The notes beneath the pieces are model-generated. The model saw only the letters and a list, made by a program, of their open reading frames with translations, had not been told where the DNA came from and did no database searches. Source: Wolbachia sp. (GTDB taxonomy: Bacteria; Pseudomonadota; Alphaproteobacteria; Rickettsiales; Anaplasmataceae). From it: DNA of 31,853 nucleotides. A program made the translations under genes and the position numbers. The stretch covers positions 1 through 31,853 of the forward strand of contig JAIXMJ010000003.1 in assembly GCA_022836975.1 (NCBI GenBank), given 5' to 3'. Shown here in pieces: positions 27,622-31,853 of this stretch; position 1 is the first letter of the stretch; each line of letters opens with the position of its first letter.

Positions 27622-28792
27622 AACAAAATCTTTATCAGTTAAAGCAGGTAGAAGATTTAAAAACTACAATGGCTCAATAAATCCACCAGTGTATTATTCA
27701 TCCACATTATTGTTTCCTACTTATATGGACTATTTAAATGCCTCAAATGGTGAAAACATATATGGTATTACAAATGATGGTATTATAAGAGATTATAGTT
27801 ACAATAACGTTGGATCCCCTACTCTTCACGATTTTGCAAATGGACTTGCTGAAATTGAAGCAAGAGGATATGCACTTATCTATCCATCTGGACTATTTGC
27901 ACTTGTGTTTGCTATTTTAACTTTTAGTAAGGTTGGATCTCATGTTTTAATTCAGGATAATAGTTACCACAGACTTAAGAAATTTGCTAATAATGAATGT
28001 CCTAAAAGAGGTATAGAGGTTACTTTCTATGATCCAACGCAAAGCATAGCTCATCTCGTACGTGATAATACCTCATTAATAATGATTGAAACCCCTGGCT
28101 CTGCAACTTTTGAAATTTCTGATATAGAACATATAGTCAAAGTTGCAAAGATGCGTAATATTACAACTGTTTGTGACAATTCATGGTCCACACCTCTACT
28201 ATTTAAACCATTAGAACATGGTATTGATGTTGCATTATATGCGGTAACAAAATATCTATCCGGCCATTCAGATTTGTTAATGGGCGCCACGATTGCTGAA
28301 GGTGATACCTTCAACCTACTATATAATAATCACAAGCATTATGGGGTAACCGTGCAATCACACGACTGTTATCTTGCACATCGTGGATTAAGAACGCTCG
28401 ATATACGCATGAAACAACATCAAGAAACAGCTATAGAGCTAGCAAGATGGCTGGAAACACATTCTAAGATTCAGAGAGTACTATATCCTGCTCTTATTTC
28501 ACATCCTCAACATAAATTATGGAAAAAATATTTTAAAGGGGCAAGTAGTGTATTCAGTGTAGTACTCGATAGGCAATATTCAAATGAAGAATTAAGTAAT
28601 ATGTTAAATCCTATGAAGATTTTTGGTATAGGCGCATCATGGGGCGGATGTGATAGTTTGATACTACCTATGGAGTATGAAAGGTCTGTAATGAGATCAG
28701 ATTATGGAGGAAGTTGCATAAGAATATATTGTGGACTAGAAGATCCAATAGATTTACAAGAAGATTTAAATGCTGCATTACTCAGGATATGA
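27602..28792 (+). CDS. metC: Cystathionine beta-lyase-type PLP enzyme
   Basis: This Cys/Met-metabolism PLP enzyme is closest to MetC, which splits cystathionine to homocysteine. I chose the ATG at 27602 (396 residues, MSTTTTKTKSLSVKAGR), since the longer start at 27572 adds ten residues that look like bolA overlap. Features are YPSGLFALVFAIL (the cofactor phosphate region), VCDNSWSTPLLFKPLEHGID (the Asp that pairs with the PLP ring nitrogen), AVTKYLSGHSDLLMGA with the Schiff-base Lys217, and the C-terminal GIGASWGGCDSLILP loop (the family S-x-G-G-x-E/x-S segment). The gene sits between bolA and murE, overlapping both. Confidence 0.87.
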   Translation: MSTTTTKTKSLSVKAGRRFKNYNGSINPPVYYSSTLLFPTYMDYLNASNGENIYGITNDGIIRDYSYNNVGSPTLHDFANGLAEIEARGYALIYPSGLFALVFAILTFSKVGSHVLIQDNSYHRLKKFANNECPKRGIEVTFYDPTQSIAHLVRDNTSLIMIETPGSATFEISDIEHIVKVAKMRNITTVCDNSWSTPLLFKPLEHGIDVALYAVTKYLSGHSDLLMGATIAEGDTFNLLYNNHKHYGVTVQSHDCYLAHRGLRTLDIRMKQHQETAIELARWLETHSKIQRVLYPALISHPQHKLWKKYFKGASSVFSVVLDRQYSNEELSNMLNPMKIFGIGASWGGCDSLILPMEYERSVMRSDYGGSCIRIYCGLEDPIDLQEDLNAALLRI

Positions 28793-30084
28793 AACTCAAA
28801 GAGTTATTATATAATATCGTTGATATAAGTTTTGATATAGAAATCGAAGGAATCACATGTAATCCAAGAAGAATTAAAACAAATTTTCTTTTTGTCTGCA
28901 TCAATCAAAAATGTTTGAACAAAATTACAGAATTGCCTGCAGCAATAATGATTAATCAACAACTAGATATACCTATAGATATACCTATAATCTTTTATCC
29001 AAATCCTCACAAAATATATAGCGAAATAGTGAGTAGATTTTATCAGTTTAGGCAGCCTAAGTATATTGCAGCTGTTACAGGTAGTAGTGGTAAAACTTCT
29101 GTGGTAGAATTTTGTCGTCAAATGTGGCAAAATTCTGGCTATAATGCTGCATCCATTGGCAGTCTTGGTACGCATTTGAATGATGAAATTATGAGCCATG
29201 CAAATGCTCTTACCACTCCTGATCCATATGATCTCTATTTTAAATTACGTGTGATTAACGAGAAAAATATAGAAAATATAGCTATAGAAGCTACAGGTCA
29301 TGGTATAGATCAGTATAGAATACATGGATTAAGGTTTAGCATTGCAGCTTTTACCAATTTATTACATGATCATTTAGATTATTTTGGCAATCTTGATAAT
29401 TATTTTACTGCCAAACAAAAGTTATTCTCTGAGATATTACCTAAAGGAAAAAAAGCAGTTTTAAATAAAGATGCAGATAAATATAATATATTATCTAGTA
29501 TAGCCAGAGAACATGAAAACCAGGTAATCACATATGGCAAAGAAGATTCTGATATTACATTACTACAACAAGTTCCAACTCAAGACGGTCAATATATACA
29601 AATTAAAATACACAATAAAATTTATGATAGATTTTTCCCAGTTTTTGGTAAATTTCAAGCATATAATTTATTATGCGCAATAGGCATGTCAGGACTAGAT
29701 TTTGTTGATATATGTGTAGAAAAGCTACTGTCACCTTCAGGTAGAATGGAAAAGGTAAATGAACTAGTATTTGTAGATTATGCTCATAATACTGAAGCAT
29801 TGGAGCAAGCAGTACTATCACTAAAGTGGCATCTTAAAAGAAAGGTAGTACTAGTATTTGGGTGTGCTGGAAATCGTGATAAGACAAAGCGTCTACAGAT
29901 GGGACTCATTGCACAAAAATACGCAGATAAAGTAGTAATTACAGATGATAATCCACGCAACGAAGATCCAGGAAAGATTCGTAGTGAAATTTTGTTAGGA
30001 TGTCCAGATGCTTTGGAAATTGGAGATAGGAAACAAGCCATAAAAGAAGGAATGGAGATTGCTTACACAACATTAATCGCATAG
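28789..30084 (+). CDS. murE: UDP-MurNAc-tripeptide synthetase MurE, C-terminally short
   Basis: MurE adds the third residue (usually meso-diaminopimelate) to UDP-MurNAc-dipeptide in peptidoglycan or lipid II synthesis. I use the ATG at 28789, overlapping the metC stop as ATGA (431 residues); the longer frame from 28714 runs through metC. Seen are the P-loop TGSSGKTS (97-104), LTTPDPYDL, EATGHGID (usually E-x-S-S-H), FTNLLHDHLDYFG with the carbamoyl-lysine region FTAKQKLF, VFVDYAHN, GCAGNRDKTKR, and DDNPRNEDP (D-N-P-R at 387-390). The protein ends about 20 residues after the last alignable block, before the G-K-G-H-E segment that helps bind diaminopimelate. E. coli MurE has 495 residues. Confidence 0.88.
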   Translation: MKLKELLYNIVDISFDIEIEGITCNPRRIKTNFLFVCINQKCLNKITELPAAIMINQQLDIPIDIPIIFYPNPHKIYSEIVSRFYQFRQPKYIAAVTGSSGKTSVVEFCRQMWQNSGYNAASIGSLGTHLNDEIMSHANALTTPDPYDLYFKLRVINEKNIENIAIEATGHGIDQYRIHGLRFSIAAFTNLLHDHLDYFGNLDNYFTAKQKLFSEILPKGKKAVLNKDADKYNILSSIAREHENQVITYGKEDSDITLLQQVPTQDGQYIQIKIHNKIYDRFFPVFGKFQAYNLLCAIGMSGLDFVDICVEKLLSPSGRMEKVNELVFVDYAHNTEALEQAVLSLKWHLKRKVVLVFGCAGNRDKTKRLQMGLIAQKYADKVVITDDNPRNEDPGKIRSEILLGCPDALEIGDRKQAIKEGMEIAYTTLIA

Positions 30085-30137
30085 GAGATCTTAGCTCGGT
30101 TTTATCTCATCGGCACGCGATATTAGGTCCTGAGTGA

Positions 30138-30183
30138 GAAAAAAAGATCACGCGAACAATAGTATCTTTTTTGTTGAGAAGTT
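30138..30183 (+). terminator. Possible A/T-stem terminator after murE
   Basis: AAAAAAGAT and ATCTTTTTT form a 9-bp stem with a loop of about 14 nt, ending in a T-run. The stem is A-T only apart from one G-C pair, so it is weak. The 145 bp between murE and the next gene hold nothing else recognisable. Confidence 0.4.
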
Positions 30184-30229
30184 TTCATAATCTACATAAA
30201 AATGTTATATTTTAAAGCAGTAAAATATT

Positions 30230-30550
30230 ATGTTGAAATATAGTGGGCCAAAACAGTTAAAAGTTTTAATGGAGAATTATGTACTACAACGCATAAAAGA
30301 TAAGCTTAGCAGAAACGAAATACGCCTAATTTTAAATTGGGATAGCATAGTCGGTAAAGAAATAGCACAATATACAAAGCCACAAAAAATTTTATATGCA
30401 CAAAATGCAAATGTTGGTGTTCTGCACTTAATTGTAATAAATGGCAGCAAAGCACTAGAAATACAACATATAGTGTCCTTTATAATAGAAAAAATTACTA
30501 TATTTTATGGCTATAAAGCAATATATGACATAAGAATTAGACAAAGCTAA
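30230..30550 (+). CDS. DUF721/DciA-like protein
   Basis: The 106-residue protein matches the DciA/DUF721 pattern: LILNWDSIVGKEIAQYTKPQ (W-x-x-I-V-G-x-x-I-A-x-x-T-x-P), GVLHLIVINGSKALEIQHIV (the L-x-V-x-V-x-x-S-x-x-A-x-E-L-Q block), and the C-terminal IIEKITIFYGYKAIYDIRIRQ. DciA is the ancestral bacterial loader of the replicative helicase DnaB; the shorter alphaproteobacterial DUF721 proteins are assumed to act similarly. No dnaC-like gene is in view. It is a stand-alone gene, 145 bp after murE. Confidence 0.8.
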   Translation: MLKYSGPKQLKVLMENYVLQRIKDKLSRNEIRLILNWDSIVGKEIAQYTKPQKILYAQNANVGVLHLIVINGSKALEIQHIVSFIIEKITIFYGYKAIYDIRIRQS

Positions 30551-30640
30551 AAAGGCACCCTCACTATTATTTGCTAATATTATTGTAGAAAATAATGATT
30601 AACTTTATATGAATAATTAACCTCACATCAAGGTGCCTAC
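30551..30640 (+). other. Structured intergenic segment between the DciA-like gene and sdhB
   Basis: AGGCACC at 30553-30559 pairs with GGTGCCT at 30632-30638. Inside this outer stem, ATTATTT and AAATAAT can form a second stem. The result is a nested fold of about 86 nt directly after the DciA-like stop and 40 nt before sdhB. It might be a terminator, an sdhB leader element or a small RNA. There is no T-run after the outer stem. Confidence 0.45.
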
Positions 30641-30677
30641 AGCCAGAAAAAGTGTAGCAAAATAGCAAGAATGTGTT

Positions 30678-31496
30678 ATGCTAAAATGTTATAAGCAAAC
30701 AGTCAATATGGTACAATTTTTTCTACCACAAAATTCTAAAATTAACAAAAGAGGCAAAACTTATCCCGTACCTGCTGGAGCACAAAACATCAGAAGAGTG
30801 AAGATTTATCGTTGGTCTCCAGATGATGCAAAAAATCCAAGAATAGATACATTTTTTATAGATATGGATAATTGTGGTCCGATGGTGCTTGATGCATTAA
30901 TTAAAATAAAAGATGAAGTGGATTCAAGTGTAACTTTTAGACGTTCTTGTAGAGAAGGAATATGTGGATCATGTGCTATGAATATTGACGGTACAAATAC
31001 TCTCGCATGTACTAAATCAATGCGCGATATAAAAGGAGATATCGAGATATACCCATTACCTCATATGTATGTAATAAAAGATTTGGTTCCAGATTTAAGC
31101 AACTTCTATAAACAGTATAAAAAAATTAAACCATGGTTACAGGTTGATCAATCTGCAGCACAAAATAAGGAGTATATACAATCTGTAGAAGATAGGGAAA
31201 AGCTCGATGGGCTTTATGATTGTATATTATGTGCATGTTGTTCGACAAGTTGCCCTAGTTATTGGTGGAATGGTGACAAATATTTAGGTCCAGCAACGCT
31301 GTTACAAGCATATAGATGGATTGTTGATAGTCGTGATAATAAAACAGCTGAACGTCTTGATGCATTAAATGATCCATTTAAATTATATCGTTGTCATACA
31401 ATAATGAATTGCACGAAAACTTGCCCTAAGGGACTTAATCCAGCAAAAGCAATAATAAAAATTAAACAACTTATGGTAGATAGGGAAAGAGATTAA
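30678..31496 (+). CDS. sdhB: Succinate dehydrogenase iron-sulfur subunit B
   Basis: SdhB carries electrons from the SdhA flavin to the quinone site through three Fe-S clusters. The 272-residue protein has the [2Fe-2S] ligands in [16 protein letters not shown] and LAC, the [4Fe-4S] motif [17 protein letters not shown], and a later [17 protein letters not shown] run completing the [3Fe-4S] and [4Fe-4S] sites. It shares the [21 protein letters not shown] helix with other family members. The start at 30678 or Met11 (30708) is undecided. sdhC and sdhD lie 28 kb away in this window, and sdhA is absent, so complex II genes are dispersed. The start of lipB follows after one base. Confidence 0.97.
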   Translation: MLKCYKQTVNMVQFFLPQNSKINKRGKTYPVPAGAQNIRRVKIYRWSPDDAKNPRIDTFFIDMDNCGPMVLDALIKIKDEVDSSVTFRRSCREGICGSCAMNIDGTNTLACTKSMRDIKGDIEIYPLPHMYVIKDLVPDLSNFYKQYKKIKPWLQVDQSAAQNKEYIQSVEDREKLDGLYDCILCACCSTSCPSYWWNGDKYLGPATLLQAYRWIVDSRDNKTAERLDALNDPFKLYRCHTIMNCTKTCPKGLNPAKAIIKIKQLMVDRERD

Positions 31497-31497
31497 C

Positions 31498-31853
31498 TTG
31501 AGCACTGAATGGCTAATATCTAATCACCCTGTTGACTATCATTACGCTATAAACTTTATGGAGGAAAGGGTGCATTTGATTCATGCACACCTAGCATATG
31601 AACTTATATGGTTACTTGAACATCCAGCCATATATACCGCAGGTATCAGTGCATCAGATAGCGATGTTATTGACCCATTATTCCATATTTACAAAACTGG
31701 TAGAGGGGGTAAATATACATATCATGGCCCTGGGCAACGTATTATTTATTTGATGCTTAATTTAAAAGAAAGAAACCTACAAGATATTAGAAAGTATATT
31801 AAAGATTTAGGTAGTTTAATTATAAATGTTTTAAAGCATTTTAATATATCAGG
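31498..31853 (+). CDS. lipB: Lipoyl(octanoyl) transferase, 5' part (runs off right edge)
   Basis: LipB moves octanoyl groups from acyl carrier protein to lipoyl domains of the 2-oxoacid dehydrogenases. From a TTG start (31498-31500), one base after the sdhB stop, the frame stays open to the window end (118 codons). It includes DYHYAINFMEERV, then LLEHPAIYTAGISASDSDV, and the diagnostic KTGRGGKYTYHGPGQRIIYL (G-R-G-G-x-x-T-Y-H-G-P-G-Q). The catalytic Cys and Lys would lie beyond the edge. An ATG start is missing; the TTG fits the spacing and the family N-terminus. Confidence 0.93.
   Translation, partial: MSTEWLISNHPVDYHYAINFMEERVHLIHAHLAYELIWLLEHPAIYTAGISASDSDVIDPLFHIYKTGRGGKYTYHGPGQRIIYLMLNLKERNLQDIRKYIKDLGSLIINVLKHFNIS

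Noticed and set aside
28714..28788. Longer murE start within metC
   Set aside because: The 25 extra residues are Arg/Lys-rich out-of-frame metC sequence. The ATGA overlap at 28789 is the normal coupling geometry.

Overview
The window is AT-rich and reads as part of a chromosome from an obligate intracellular alphaproteobacterium of the family Anaplasmataceae (Rickettsiales). The evidence is a 16S rRNA gene with no 23S/5S beside it, a circularly permuted two-piece tmRNA gene, a short ValRS, a PurL without a glutaminase domain, and slimmed-down housekeeping genes mixed with decayed IS5-family remnants. Wolbachia, Ehrlichia, Neoehrlichia and Mesenet-like bacteria are the obvious comparisons. Retention of murE and the IS5 remnants lean towards the Wolbachia/Mesenet side, but I cannot name a genus from this sequence.

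Layout. 1-217: 3' remnant of an IS5-type transposase. 356-1852 (-): unknown two-hydrophobic-segment protein whose proline-rich tail carries two PPxY motifs, a candidate secreted effector. 1938-2659 (-): sdhD and sdhC, directly downstream of 16S rRNA (2762-4263, -). A near-perfect rrs promoter and a 30-bp leader/trailer processing stem suggest that 16S and sdhCD form one transcript. 4464-7585 (+): a TPR_21/YfgM-like exported protein and a large porin-like outer-membrane protein with 11-residue LEA-like repeats. 7680-10262 (-): acnA. 10558-13038: secB (-), diverging from a Tim44-domain gene, dnaQ and a Sco gene (+). 13239-16136 (+): purL. 16152-17530: decayed IS5-family DNA that cuts one small ORF and supplies the start codon of a GNAT acetyltransferase. 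17555-20930 (-): pyrF and valS. 21144-21668 (+): VUT/YhhQ-like membrane protein. 21861-22197 (+): consensus promoter and permuted two-piece tmRNA. 22222-25312 (-): ftsZ, ybeY and a flavin-dependent NPD-family oxidoreductase. 25492-26229 (-): truA, diverging from a tightly packed (+) chain recA-bolA-metC-murE, followed by a DciA-like gene, sdhB and the start of lipB.

Functionally the window holds three of the four complex II subunits (sdhC, sdhD, sdhB; sdhA is not here), aconitase, purine and pyrimidine synthesis enzymes, translation quality control (tmRNA, YbeY, TruA, ValRS), replication and recombination (DnaQ, RecA, DciA-like), division and cell wall (FtsZ, MurE), protein export (SecB) and respiratory assembly (Sco). 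The most interesting items are the apparent 16S-sdhCD cotranscription, the PPxY protein, the repeat-bearing porin, the MurE that stops before its conserved C-terminal motif, and the IS-derived start codon of the GNAT gene.
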